52,276 nt of DNA, taken from contig JAFZKY010000038.1 of the NCBI GenBank assembly GCA_017551725.1, forward strand, positions 1-52,276, read 5' to 3'. Each line of letters opens with the position of its first letter. The stretch's first letter is position 1. The notes under the pieces were generated by a model that saw only the letters and a program-made list of their open reading frames with translations, was not told where the DNA came from and ran no database searches. The translations under genes and the position numbers were made by a program. Source of the DNA: Bacteroidales bacterium (GTDB taxonomy: Bacteria > Bacteroidota > Bacteroidia > Bacteroidales > WCHB1-69). Of the stretch, positions 1 through 8,105 are shown in pieces.

Positions 1-1
1 A

Positions 2-121
2 AATCAAAAGGTGCGCAGAATTAACAGTAGGACTATAATGTTTAACGGGAAGAAGTACAAAAAGATGTCTGACAGATTCCGTGAAAAGAAAATACGCTGG
101 AAAGATATTTCTGGGAAATAG
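2..121 (+). CDS. C-terminal tail of an unidentified protein (cut by window edge)
   Basis: An open frame runs from the left edge to a TAG at 119-121 and gives about 39 residues rich in Lys and Arg, ending in IRWKDISGK. It has no internal stop and reads like the basic tail of a longer protein whose body lies outside the window. A shorter reading from an internal ATG at 38 would give only 27 residues. I do not recognise the family, and the frame could be open by chance. Confidence 0.3.
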   Translation, partial: NQKVRRINSRTIMFNGKKYKKMSDRFREKKIRWKDISGK

Positions 122-239
122 TATTATGTGACACCTCTCCTCGTCCGGTGTCTCCATCTATAACACTTCCCAAATGTCGGAAAGCAACTTAACTCGGTAA
201 ATTTTGTATCTTCGCCCCCGTCAATAATCTCTCATGCCC

Positions 240-500
240 GCTACCCTCACATATTGCCCGTTGATTGCGTCCGCCGCGCCCCGCAGGGGGCGCAAGCCCG
301 GTAGGACGAGGCACCCCGTCCGCACCCCAAGCCCCGGAGGGGCGGCACAACATCCCGTTGCCAACGCACAAACAGATGGGCAAGGGCGCGCCGTATGCCG
401 CCACCCGCAATCCTTCGCGGTGAATCCCCTGACGGGGATTTTGGAGACACACATTGTAACCCTTTGCTACCGAGCTACATCCCCTCACGGGGATGATTGG
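240..500. repeat. Cluster of short GC-rich palindromes
   Basis: Four compact inverted repeats follow one another: GCGCCCC/GGGGCGC with a 4-base centre (276-293), GCCCC/GGGGC with loop GGA (331-343), AATCCCC/GGGGATT with loop TGAC (423-440) and CATCCCC/GGGGATG with loop TCAC (478-495). The last two share the same core and are close copies. Composition is unlike the flanking DNA. Dispersed intergenic elements of this look are common in Bacteroidota; I infer that this is one such composite element rather than a gene. Confidence 0.6.
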
Positions 501-534
501 TCGTTCACAGCCTCCCAAACGCACACCATTCTCC

Positions 535-597
535 ATTCACTGTTCGCTGATCACTGTTCACTGATCACTAATCGCTGCCCGCACACCTACGGCGTGC
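535..597 (-). repeat. Dispersed repeat: TGATCACTGTTCAC-type units plus GCACGCC palindrome (copy 1)
   Basis: At 535-577 units of about 10 bases (variants of TGATCACTGTTCAC) recur in tandem, next to the imperfect palindrome GCACACCTACGGCGTGC at 581-597. Read on the minus strand it matches the copies at 37897-37976 and 39361-39425, which carry AGTGATTAGTGA or AGTGAACAGTGA units and a GCACGCC...GGGGTGC element, although the order of the two parts differs here. Confidence 0.55.
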
Positions 598-627
598 GAT
601 AACGTTGTGATATGTCGTAGAGCAGGG

Positions 628-1704
628 CTATTTCACCCGTAAACGCTGACCTTCGGTAATCTTGTCTGCGTTGGGCAGGTTGTTTATTTTCAGCAGATTA
701 TCTACCGTTGTGTGGAATTTGACAGAAATGCGATACAGATTGTCGCCTTTTTGCACCACATAATATTCCGCCGTGGACGGATCGGTCTTCGGGGCGGGAG
801 AAGCTGTTTCTGCCGTCGGTGTCACTTTCGGGGCGACATCCTGCGGCTTGGGTTGTGGCTGCGCTTCCGGCTTCTCGGTTTTGACCACAGGTTCCGCCTT
901 GGGCTTCGGCTCAGGCTTGGCCACCGGCTTCTCTGGCACGGGCGAGGGCGTTTGCGTCACGCCTGTTTTCTCCTCCACCGTCACAATACGGAAATCCTCC
1001 GGGGTTAGCACAAGGGTGTTCTTGTTCAGCGTTTCATTTTCGAAATCTATCATCAGGTTCGGGTCGAAGAATTCGTTCATGAAACGGGTTTCAAAATGGA
1101 GGATATGGTCTTTCGCGTTGCCGCTTTTGCCCGTCTGGCCAATCACTTCGCCCGCATTAAGCATCTGCCCGGGCTTCACGCACAACTTGTCAAGATGGGC
1201 ATAGAGGGTTTCCAGCCCGTTGTAATGGCGCACCACAACCATCCAGCCGTAATCCCCGTAATATCGGGCCATGCGCACCACGCCGTCGAAGCAGTTGCGC
1301 ACCAGCGTCTGGTGGACCACCTTGAGATCCACACCCGGATGGAATCCCTGTTTCCCGGTCTGTCCGTACCGTTGCACCACCTCGTCATACGAGCATGGGA
1401 ATGTAAACGGATGGTTGGCCGCCTGCACTAGAATCAGCATGATCCTGTCATTGGAAAACGGTATCTCCAACTGTCGGCTGCGCAGATGGGCCACATCCCA
1501 ATACCGGTCATACAGGTCATACGCCGGAATCTGATACACCTCGGAGATTTCAGGATACGGGGCAATCTGGAACTGCCCATTATCTGTCTGGTATATTGTG
1601 GAATCCTGCAACGCCTTCAACTGGCTGTATTCCGTCACGTCCAGTCCCTGGGCCAACAGCAGGGAGGACAAACAGCAGCACAATAGGGTGAAAAAGGTTC
1701 TCAT
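628..1704 (-). CDS. Secreted M23-family peptidase with C-terminal LysM domain
   Basis: 358 residues. A signal peptide (about 1-18, ending LLLAQ) precedes an M23 (LytM/NlpD-type) domain: HPGVDL near residue 121 supplies the first His and Asp zinc ligands, YAHL near 168 one catalytic His, and HFE near 203 the last zinc His. A Pro/Lys/Glu-rich linker (about 250-310) leads to a LysM domain in the last 45 residues (VQKGDNLYRIS...). M23 enzymes cut peptidoglycan cross-links or activate amidases; LysM binds the glycan. The usual HxH before FE is written H-I-L-H here, so the upstream His is displaced by one position, which questions its catalytic activity. Three bases separate it from the adenylyltransferase gene upstream, so it is probably the last gene of a three-gene operon. 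Confidence 0.88.
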   Translation of the reverse strand: MRTFFTLLCCCLSSLLLAQGLDVTEYSQLKALQDSTIYQTDNGQFQIAPYPEISEVYQIPAYDLYDRYWDVAHLRSRQLEIPFSNDRIMLILVQAANHPFTFPCSYDEVVQRYGQTGKQGFHPGVDLKVVHQTLVRNCFDGVVRMARYYGDYGWMVVVRHYNGLETLYAHLDKLCVKPGQMLNAGEVIGQTGKSGNAKDHILHFETRFMNEFFDPNLMIDFENETLNKNTLVLTPEDFRIVTVEEKTGVTQTPSPVPEKPVAKPEPKPKAEPVVKTEKPEAQPQPKPQDVAPKVTPTAETASPAPKTDPSTAEYYVVQKGDNLYRISVKFHTTVDNLLKINNLPNADKITEGQRLRVK

Positions 1705-1707
1705 TGC

Positions 1708-2193
1708 TTATTGGTTATCGTGTTCAAGAATCGAGGTTGTGGAATATCCCGGTACCAGGGGGATTGTCAGCACCTGACCGCCACGCTGGCGCACGAAGTC
1801 GCCGCCGGCAATCTGTTCAATCGCATAATCGCCGCCCTTTACTAAAATATCCGGTTTTACCTGAGTGATAAGATTATACGGCGTATCTTCTTCAAAGAAA
1901 ACCACATAGTCCACCATTTCCAACGCGGCAAGTACTTTGGCGCGGGCCAGCTGGCCATTCACAGGACGGGAAGGCCCCTTCAGCCTCTTCACTGACGCAT
2001 CCGTGTTGAGGCCCACCACCAAACGGTCGCCCAGTTGCCGGGCCTTGGCCAAGTAGGTGATGTGCCCCACATGAAGCACATCGAAGCATCCGTTGGTGAA
2101 CACCAGCGTTCCCTCATGAAGATCTTTTTCATTCTCCAGAAAAAAAGCGGGAGAAACAATCTTGGAGTCAATATGTTCTATAAAATCCTTCAT
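1708..2193 (-). CDS. rfaE2: D-glycero-beta-D-manno-heptose 1-phosphate adenylyltransferase (RfaE domain II)
   Basis: 161 residues, the normal length of the stand-alone cytidylyltransferase-fold domain. [12 protein letters not shown] at 33-44 contains the HxGH nucleotide-binding motif; KGGDY and the terminal YSTTSIL segment are family landmarks. The enzyme transfers AMP to heptose-1-phosphate to give ADP-heptose for lipopolysaccharide core synthesis. The partner kinase domain (RfaE1) is not in the window, so the two domains are encoded separately. The start overlaps the stop of the upstream membrane protein by 4 bases (ATGA), which indicates translational coupling. Confidence 0.92.
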   Translation of the reverse strand: MKDFIEHIDSKIVSPAFFLENEKDLHEGTLVFTNGCFDVLHVGHITYLAKARQLGDRLVVGLNTDASVKRLKGPSRPVNGQLARAKVLAALEMVDYVVFFEEDTPYNLITQVKPDILVKGGDYAIEQIAGGDFVRQRGGQVLTIPLVPGYSTTSILEHDNQ

Positions 2194-3287
2194 TTTGAAG
2201 CGGTCTGGTTTTCATCAAGGAGAATTGGATTCATGGAATCCTTCTTTTTATAAAATGAGGCGGCCACCAGGGAGAGCAGGCCGAAGCCGATGGAGACGGC
2301 CGTTTGCAGAATCCAGCCGATCCAACCTCCAGCAAGGCCCTGGGTATAAGACACGCCATAGAGCACCAGGATGCCGGCCGTGATCAGCGGATAAGAACCC
2401 AGCCCGCCTTGGGAGATCATAAAGGCGATGGTGCCGAAAATCAGCACGGAGAAGGCGGCACCGGGACCCGCATGACTCAGGAAGGGCAGGGCGAGGATGC
2501 AGCTGTATGTGCCCATGAAATAGGCTATCCACATGATGAGCGTCCACAACACATAGCGTCCCGGGTGGGGCAGGTCTTTGATGGAAATCACACCCTGCCA
2601 AATGCCGACCAAAAAATTGCGGACTTTCATCATCCAGGAGATGTGGCTCCACCACTTGCGTGTGAAACGGAAGAGGAGATAGAGGAGTAATATAAATGCT
2701 ATCAGTATGAAAATAAAATAGTTGCTGAGTATGGAAAGCCCTTTCTGCTCCATCCACATCCGAACGGTCATTTGAGTGTCCTGGTCCACCACCACCTCGG
2801 AAAGCATACTGGTGTTCATCGCCACCGCCACCACCAACATCACCATCCAGCAGATGATATCCACGGCGCGTTCTGTGACCACGGTGCCGAGGGATTTCTG
2901 GAAGGGCACATTTTCAAAACGTTGCAAAAAGGAGCAGCGCAGAATCTCCCCCAGTCGGGGCAGCGCGAGGTTGGCCATATAGCACACCATGACGGAATAG
3001 AACGACATGGAATAGCGGATTTTATAGCCGAGAGGCTCCAGCAGCAGCCGGCCCCGCACCGCACGGGCGAAGTCGGCAAACAGCGCCAGCAGGGCCGCCA
3101 TCACCAGCATGAACCAGCTGAACGGGTTGTTGATCATCGACATGGAATCGAAGATCATCCTTATATCCTCCTTGTCCAGCGAACGCAGTGAAAGCCATAT
3201 AAAGAAGATGCCCAATCCGACAAAAATCACAAACTGGATTATTGTCTTCAGCGCATTTTTCCTTGATTTAACCGCACTATTATTCAT
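2190..3287 (-). CDS. Flippase-like integral membrane protein (LPG synthase TM-domain family, UPF0104)
   Basis: 365 residues with about eight hydrophobic segments and the family landmarks R-x-LLLEPLGY near 80, [19 protein letters not shown] near 102 and [11 protein letters not shown] near 305. The family includes the transmembrane domain of lysylphosphatidylglycerol synthase/flippase (MprF) and many uncharacterised lipid or glycolipid transport proteins. No soluble aminoacyl-transferase domain is present, so lysyl-lipid synthesis is unlikely. Being first in an operon with heptose activation and a cell-wall peptidase suggests an envelope-lipid role, which is an inference. The -7 box at 3306-3313 leaves a leader of only about 15 bases. 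Confidence 0.85.
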   Translation of the reverse strand: MNNSAVKSRKNALKTIIQFVIFVGLGIFFIWLSLRSLDKEDIRMIFDSMSMINNPFSWFMLVMAALLALFADFARAVRGRLLLEPLGYKIRYSMSFYSVMVCYMANLALPRLGEILRCSFLQRFENVPFQKSLGTVVTERAVDIICWMVMLVVAVAMNTSMLSEVVVDQDTQMTVRMWMEQKGLSILSNYFIFILIAFILLLYLLFRFTRKWWSHISWMMKVRNFLVGIWQGVISIKDLPHPGRYVLWTLIMWIAYFMGTYSCILALPFLSHAGPGAAFSVLIFGTIAFMISQGGLGSYPLITAGILVLYGVSYTQGLAGGWIGWILQTAVSIGFGLLSLVAASFYKKKDSMNPILLDENQTASK

Positions 3288-3303
3288 CTATATGTTTTAA
3301 GCG

Positions 3304-3335
3304 GGCAAAGATACAAAAAAAGCCGTATCTTTGCC
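3304..3335. promoter_or_regulatory. Palindromic back-to-back promoter pair (flippase operon / gldA)
   Basis: GGCAAAGATAC (3304-3314) and GTATCTTTGCC (3325-3335) form a perfect 11-base inverted repeat. The right arm holds a plus-strand -7 box TATCTTTG (3326-3333) for gldA; the left arm holds the identical box on the minus strand (3306-3313) for the flippase gene. The boxes are offset by 20 bp, so RNA polymerase probably cannot occupy both at once. The match to the Bacteroidota TAnnTTTG consensus is direct; the -33 elements are not evident. Confidence 0.65.
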
Positions 3336-3356
3336 GCCTATTTAAAATGTGGTAAT

Positions 3357-4106
3357 ATGTCCATTGTTGTCAACCATATCACCAAAGTCTTTGGCAAGCA
3401 ATATGCTCTGAACGACATCAGTTTTGAAGCCAAGAAGGGTGAAATTGTCGGTTTTCTCGGTCCCAACGGTGCCGGAAAGACCACGATGATGAAGATCATC
3501 ACCTGCCTGATACCTCCTACCGAGGGCAGCGTTTCCGTGTGCGGCCTCGACATCTGGAACGACTCGCTGGCCCTGCGCAAGAAGATCGGCTACCTGTCGG
3601 AGGCCAACCCCCTGTATTATGACATGTACGTCCGGGAGTTCCTGGAATTTATCGCCGGCATCCACCATTTGGACAAAGTTTCCCAGCGGGTGGATAACAT
3701 CATCGAACAGACGGGTCTCACCGTCGAGCAGCACAAGAAGATCGGAGCCTTGTCGCGCGGGTACAAGCAGCGCGTGGGCATTGCGCAGGCGCTCATCCAC
3801 GAGCCGGAGGTGCTGATTCTTGACGAGCCGACCACGGGTCTGGATCCCAACCAGCTCATCGAGATACGCGCTCTGATTCGTTCATACGGAAAGGGACGCA
3901 CCGTGCTGCTCTCCACGCACATCATGCAGGAGGTGCAGGCCATGTGCGACCATGTCATCATCATCAACAAAGGCAAACTTGTCGCGGACGCTTCGGTTTC
4001 CGAACTTCCCAACATGGCTGAAAAACTGGGCCTCACCCATGCGTCTGAGCTGAACGCCCTTGGCATGGAAGAACTCTTCCACGCCCTCACCCATAAAACC
4101 GAATAA
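3357..4106 (+). CDS. gldA: ABC transporter ATP-binding protein, GldA-like
   Basis: 249 residues with Walker A GPNGAGKTT (35-43), Q-loop region, signature segment LSRGYKQRVGIAQAL near 130-145, Walker B VLILDEPTTGLD near 155 and H-loop STHIMQEV. The N-terminus (MSIVVNHITKVFGK) and the segments ANPLYYDMYVREFLEF and LIEIRALIRS closely follow GldA, the ATPase that works with membrane proteins GldF and GldG in gliding-motility systems of Bacteroidota. No gldF or gldG is nearby, so it may serve another exporter or its partners may lie elsewhere. It is the first gene of a run reaching anmK. Confidence 0.82.
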   Translation: MSIVVNHITKVFGKQYALNDISFEAKKGEIVGFLGPNGAGKTTMMKIITCLIPPTEGSVSVCGLDIWNDSLALRKKIGYLSEANPLYYDMYVREFLEFIAGIHHLDKVSQRVDNIIEQTGLTVEQHKKIGALSRGYKQRVGIAQALIHEPEVLILDEPTTGLDPNQLIEIRALIRSYGKGRTVLLSTHIMQEVQAMCDHVIIINKGKLVADASVSELPNMAEKLGLTHASELNALGMEELFHALTHKTE

Positions 4107-4107
4107 T

Positions 4108-5388
4108 ATGTCCCGCCTCACCCGACCTCTGATCAAAACCCAAAACCAATACCGGGAGATCTCTTTTGAAGAGGCCTTCCGTTTGGTGGCAGAACGGGGG
4201 AAAACCGGGCGAGAAAATGAAACGCTGGTACTGACCTCCGGCGATTATTCTAACGAAGAACTCTATCTGCTGCAACGGCTGGCGCGGGCGGGTTTCCGCA
4301 CCAATGCCCTCGGCTCCTTCGATTATTACAATCGGGGAACGGCCTTCTTTCACGATAAAAACGACATTCTGCCTTACGCCGAGCTGTTTGGCTCAGACCT
4401 GTTGCTGTGCCTTCTGGATGAAACGGCTGATTCCCATTCCATGCGTATCATCCGCAGTGTGATCGAAGCTTGCAGCCAAGCTGAAATCTATCGCTTCAAC
4501 CAGCCGGACACCCTGAAAATACGCCATTATGCGATGTTCTTCCGCAGCCTCAACCACTACCTCATCCACCACAATCTGGCCAAGGGCATCTATGTGGACG
4601 GGCTCGGGAAACAGTACGACGAATACAAGACAAAAATCCTGCAAGAGGACTTTAACACCCTCTTGACGTACAACGACCTCGCGGAAATGGATGTCCGAAA
4701 CTTTGTTGAGAAACTGCTCCACGCCGAGGCACCCGCCTTCATTGTTTGGGAGCGCTGGCTGGACGCACGCGCCGTCATCGAGATGGAAAACCTCTGCATG
4801 TTGCTGGACATCCAGGCGAAGCCGTCGTCCGGATTTCTCTGCATCAAAGGCGACCTCAACTCGCAAGGCTTGTACGACATGGGCCTCTTCCCTGAACTTT
4901 GCGTCGGCGGGGAACCTTTTGATACAGAATCCATTAACTTAATGCAGCAATTGTACGGTCAGCCGGTGTGCACCGCGCCCGTTGACATCAGCGCCATGCT
5001 CCGTGCCAGCGGGTTTGAGACCATCCTGTTGATGAATGCCACCGGCGTGTCCATGCCCGAGGACATCATGCAGCATCTTCCCAACGCCCGTTTCACCATC
5101 CTGCAAACGGCATATTGGGATGCGGAATACGATTTCCAGGCGGATCTTATCCTGCCGGCCTCCCTGCCGGAAGAGACCTTCGGCACCTACACGGATTCCG
5201 CCAGAACGCCCCATCAGAGCAAACCGGCACAAGACTGCCCGATAGAATATGACACCCTACACCAGCTGTCTGCCATCGGGCAGCGGCTCGGACTTTCCCC
5301 GTTGGAGGATCCCAGCGAAATCTTTCTGGAGTATCTCAATTTCATCAAAGGCGGATGCCATAGCCAACGCCGACATTTTTTTAGATAA
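4108..5388 (+). CDS. Molybdopterin-oxidoreductase-like protein lacking the N-terminal Fe-S domain
   Basis: 426 residues from the ATG two bases after the gldA stop (the frame opens upstream inside gldA, but this ATG fits intergenic spacing). The first residues, RLTRPLIKTQNQYREISFEEAF, match the point in formate dehydrogenase/NuoG-type proteins just after the [4Fe-4S] domain, and DLILPASLPEETFGTYTDSA near 345-370 is the conserved molybdopterin-domain segment. The CxxCxxxC iron-sulfur motif is absent and no C-terminal MopB-binding domain is obvious. It is therefore a MopB-type core without electron-transfer ligands. It may be a degenerate, non-catalytic derivative or a subunit whose other half is encoded elsewhere. 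The 3' end is 12 bases from sppA. Confidence 0.7.
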   Translation: MSRLTRPLIKTQNQYREISFEEAFRLVAERGKTGRENETLVLTSGDYSNEELYLLQRLARAGFRTNALGSFDYYNRGTAFFHDKNDILPYAELFGSDLLLCLLDETADSHSMRIIRSVIEACSQAEIYRFNQPDTLKIRHYAMFFRSLNHYLIHHNLAKGIYVDGLGKQYDEYKTKILQEDFNTLLTYNDLAEMDVRNFVEKLLHAEAPAFIVWERWLDARAVIEMENLCMLLDIQAKPSSGFLCIKGDLNSQGLYDMGLFPELCVGGEPFDTESINLMQQLYGQPVCTAPVDISAMLRASGFETILLMNATGVSMPEDIMQHLPNARFTILQTAYWDAEYDFQADLILPASLPEETFGTYTDSARTPHQSKPAQDCPIEYDTLHQLSAIGQRLGLSPLEDPSEIFLEYLNFIKGGCHSQRRHFFR

Positions 5389-5400
5389 AATTTTTATAAT

Positions 5401-7233
5401 ATGAACGATACAAACAATTTACCCGAACGTAAACCTGTATTTCAGGAAAAACCCGAGACTCCGTCCAGAAAATTCTGGCGTGTTGTATGGGGTTCCATGC
5501 TGGGTTTTCTTTTTGCCAGCATAATCACCTCTCTTCTTTATACCATCATGTTCTTCGGCATGATTGGCATTATGGCTGCCGGAGCAAAAGGCGGTTCCGG
5601 CACAGAAACCTTAAAAGAAAACAGCGTTTTGAAGCTGGACTTGTCGCAAAACATCGAGGAACGAGCCGTCAGTACGCCCTTTGCACGTTTTAACAACTAC
5701 AAGGACAATCTGGGCTTGGACGACATCCTGGCTTCTATCAAGAACGCGGCATCGGATCCCAAGATCAAGGGCATATACCTCTGTTCCGGTTCAGCAGCGG
5801 CCTCGCCGGCTTCGTTGAAAGAGATTCACGATGCGCTTATGCTTTTCCAGAAATCGGGCAAATTCATCTATGCCTACAGCGACAGCTATGCCCAAAACGG
5901 ATACTACATCGCCTCCACCGCCGACAAGGTTCTGCTGAATCCCACCGGCAGTCTGGACCTCAAAGGCTATGCGTTCCAGATTATGTTCTACAAAAACCTC
6001 ATCGACAAACTGGATGTGGATGTGCAGGTGATCCGCCACGGCAAGTTCAAAAGTGCCATCGAGCCCTATATTATGGACAAGATGAGTGAAGCCAACCGCG
6101 AGCAACTGGATTTGTTAGTCAACACTTTATGGGGATGTATAACGAAAGACATTGCCGCTTCGCGCCACATCAATGCCGACACACTCAACTACATTGCCGA
6201 CAACCTGCTTGCCTCCGATGCCCAGAAAGCCTTGGCATACAAGCTCGTGGACAAACTCTGCTATGTGGCTGACGCGGAAAAGATGATCAAATCCAAACTC
6301 GATTTGGGCGAAGACGACGACATCAATTTTGTGAGTCTTGGAAAATACCGCAAATCCTTCAACCTTAACTCTAAAGCCAGCAACAAGATTGCGGTGATGT
6401 ATGCTGTTGGCGAAATCCATGATGGCAAAGGCTCGGAGATGCAGGGCATCTACTCCGACAATTTTATCAAGGAATTCCGGAAAGCCTATAAGGACAAAGA
6501 CGTGAAAGCCATCGTGTTGCGCATCAATTCGCCGGGCGGCAGCGCCATCGCCTCCGAGAACATCTGGCAGGAGATTGACAGAGCCAAGAAGGCTGGCAAG
6601 ATTGTGGTGACCTCCATGGGCGACTATGCCGCCTCCGGAGGCTACTACATCGCCTGCAACTCCGACTACATCATCGCCCAGCCCAATACGTTGACGGGCT
6701 CCATCGGCGTGTTCGGCATGATGCCCTCCTTCCAGAACTTCCTGAAAAATAAGGTCGGCATCACCATCGACAAGGTTACCACCAATCCGCATGCCGACTA
6801 CGGTAACGGCTTCCGCCCGATGGATGAGGTGGAAATCGCCACGCTCCAGAACTCTATCGAACAGATCTACGGGCTTTTCACCCAGCGGGTTGCCGATGGT
6901 CGTAAGATGTCGGTGGCCGCGGTGGACAGCATTGGCCAAGGACGTGTCTGGGCCGGCCAGGATGCTATCGGCATCGGGCTGGTGGACAAGATCGGCTCTC
7001 TGGACGATGCCATCAAGAAAGCTGCCGAGATGGTCAAGGTCTCCGACTATGCGATTGTCTATTATCCCAAACAAACTGACTGGTTTAGCATGATTTTCCG
7101 CAACGACGATGACATTGATGCCGCCTTGCGGGCCAAGTTAGGAAAGTTTTATTTTATGTACCAAGGTGTTGACCAGATACTCTCCCAGGAGGGTGTGCAG
7201 GCCCGTATGCCCATGGACATTTTCATTCAATAA
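5401..7233 (+). CDS. sppA: Signal peptide peptidase SppA, 67-kDa type
   Basis: 610 residues, the usual length of the duplicated two-domain SppA. A cytoplasmic head of about 28 residues precedes a membrane anchor (about 30-62). The N-terminal domain carries the general-base lysine in IRHGKFKSAIEPY near residue 217; the C-terminal domain carries the nucleophilic serine in DYAASGGYYIA near 411 and the GSIGVFG segment. SppA is a membrane-bound serine protease that degrades released signal peptides and some membrane proteins. It lies in a tightly spaced run, with 12 bases before it and 11 after. Confidence 0.95.
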   Translation: MNDTNNLPERKPVFQEKPETPSRKFWRVVWGSMLGFLFASIITSLLYTIMFFGMIGIMAAGAKGGSGTETLKENSVLKLDLSQNIEERAVSTPFARFNNYKDNLGLDDILASIKNAASDPKIKGIYLCSGSAAASPASLKEIHDALMLFQKSGKFIYAYSDSYAQNGYYIASTADKVLLNPTGSLDLKGYAFQIMFYKNLIDKLDVDVQVIRHGKFKSAIEPYIMDKMSEANREQLDLLVNTLWGCITKDIAASRHINADTLNYIADNLLASDAQKALAYKLVDKLCYVADAEKMIKSKLDLGEDDDINFVSLGKYRKSFNLNSKASNKIAVMYAVGEIHDGKGSEMQGIYSDNFIKEFRKAYKDKDVKAIVLRINSPGGSAIASENIWQEIDRAKKAGKIVVTSMGDYAASGGYYIACNSDYIIAQPNTLTGSIGVFGMMPSFQNFLKNKVGITIDKVTTNPHADYGNGFRPMDEVEIATLQNSIEQIYGLFTQRVADGRKMSVAAVDSIGQGRVWAGQDAIGIGLVDKIGSLDDAIKKAAEMVKVSDYAIVYYPKQTDWFSMIFRNDDDIDAALRAKLGKFYFMYQGVDQILSQEGVQARMPMDIFIQ

Positions 7234-7244
7234 ATCTCACCATT

Positions 7245-8054
7245 ATGAATCCTGAAATTTTCACCTCTGCGTTCTATATCTACCTTTATGTGATGATAGG
7301 ACTGGCCGCCGTGGTCTTTGTGTCGCTTTACTTTGTGGACGCCAGCTACGGGGCTTTCACCACTAACAAGTGGGGCAAAACCATCAACAACAAGCTGGCC
7401 TGGTTTCTCATGGAATTTCCCATCTTCCTGGCTATGCTCATCATCTGGCTGGCTTCTCCCCACCGCTTTGAAACGGTGCCGATGGTCTTCCTGCTGATTT
7501 TTGAAATCCATTATTTCCAGCGGTCGTTAATCTTCCCCTGGCTGATGAAAGGCAAGAAAAGCCAGATGTCACTCTCTATCATGTTCACCGGCATTGCATT
7601 CAACATCCTGAACGCCGTGATGCAGGGCTATTGGATTTTCTTCGAGTCGTTCAACTGCAACTATACGGTGCTCGGGTACTCCTACACCGATATTGCCTGG
7701 CTGAGGTCGCCGCAGTTCATCATCGGACTCTGCATTTTCATCCTCGGCTTCATCGTCAACCTGCGCTCCGACTACATCATCCGCCATCTCCGCAAAAGCG
7801 ATGACGACAACAAGCACTATCTCCCGTCAGGCTTCCTGTTCGACTACGTGACCAGCGCCAACTACTTGGGCGAGTTGCTGGAATGGCTCGGTTTCGCCAT
7901 CCTCACCTGGTCGCTGTCGGGTCTGGTGTTCTTCATCTGGACGTTCGCCAACCTGGTGCCGCGCGCCAATGCCATCTACAAACGCTATCAGAAAGAATTT
8001 CCCGAGGAGATGAGACAACGTCACCTCAAACGTGTGTTCCCATTTATCTACTAA
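7245..8054 (+). CDS. Steroid 5-alpha-reductase-like membrane protein
   Basis: 269 residues with about six transmembrane segments. The C-terminal part is diagnostic: LPSGFLFDYVTSANYLGELLEWLGFA, then TFANLVPRANAIYKRY and a terminal RVFPFIY, which is the NADPH-binding region of the 3-oxo-5-alpha-steroid 4-dehydrogenase family (longest quoted segments at about residues 185-215). Eukaryotic members reduce a C=C bond in steroids or polyprenols. Bacterial substrates are mostly unknown, and a polyprenol or sterol-like lipid is only an inference. It sits between sppA and murF with an 11-base gap upstream and 51 bases downstream. Confidence 0.85.
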   Translation: MNPEIFTSAFYIYLYVMIGLAAVVFVSLYFVDASYGAFTTNKWGKTINNKLAWFLMEFPIFLAMLIIWLASPHRFETVPMVFLLIFEIHYFQRSLIFPWLMKGKKSQMSLSIMFTGIAFNILNAVMQGYWIFFESFNCNYTVLGYSYTDIAWLRSPQFIIGLCIFILGFIVNLRSDYIIRHLRKSDDDNKHYLPSGFLFDYVTSANYLGELLEWLGFAILTWSLSGLVFFIWTFANLVPRANAIYKRYQKEFPEEMRQRHLKRVFPFIY

Positions 8055-8105
8055 TACGAATTAGAATTATCGTTTTCTAAAAATTCCAGCATCCATATCA
8101 TAAAA

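Larger units (their letters stand above)
122..627. other. Gene-free interval carrying GC-rich repeats
   Basis: About 500 bases without a credible gene. The first 110 bases are AT-rich. From about 240 onward the sequence becomes very GC-rich and is made of short palindromes followed by a degenerate repeat of roughly 10-base units. Frames of 60-120 codons are open on both strands here, but they run through the palindromes and resemble no protein family. Confidence 0.6.

Noticed and set aside
189-602. Open frames of 67-122 codons on both strands at the left end
   Set aside because: They run through the palindromic repeats, have biased composition and resemble no protein family.
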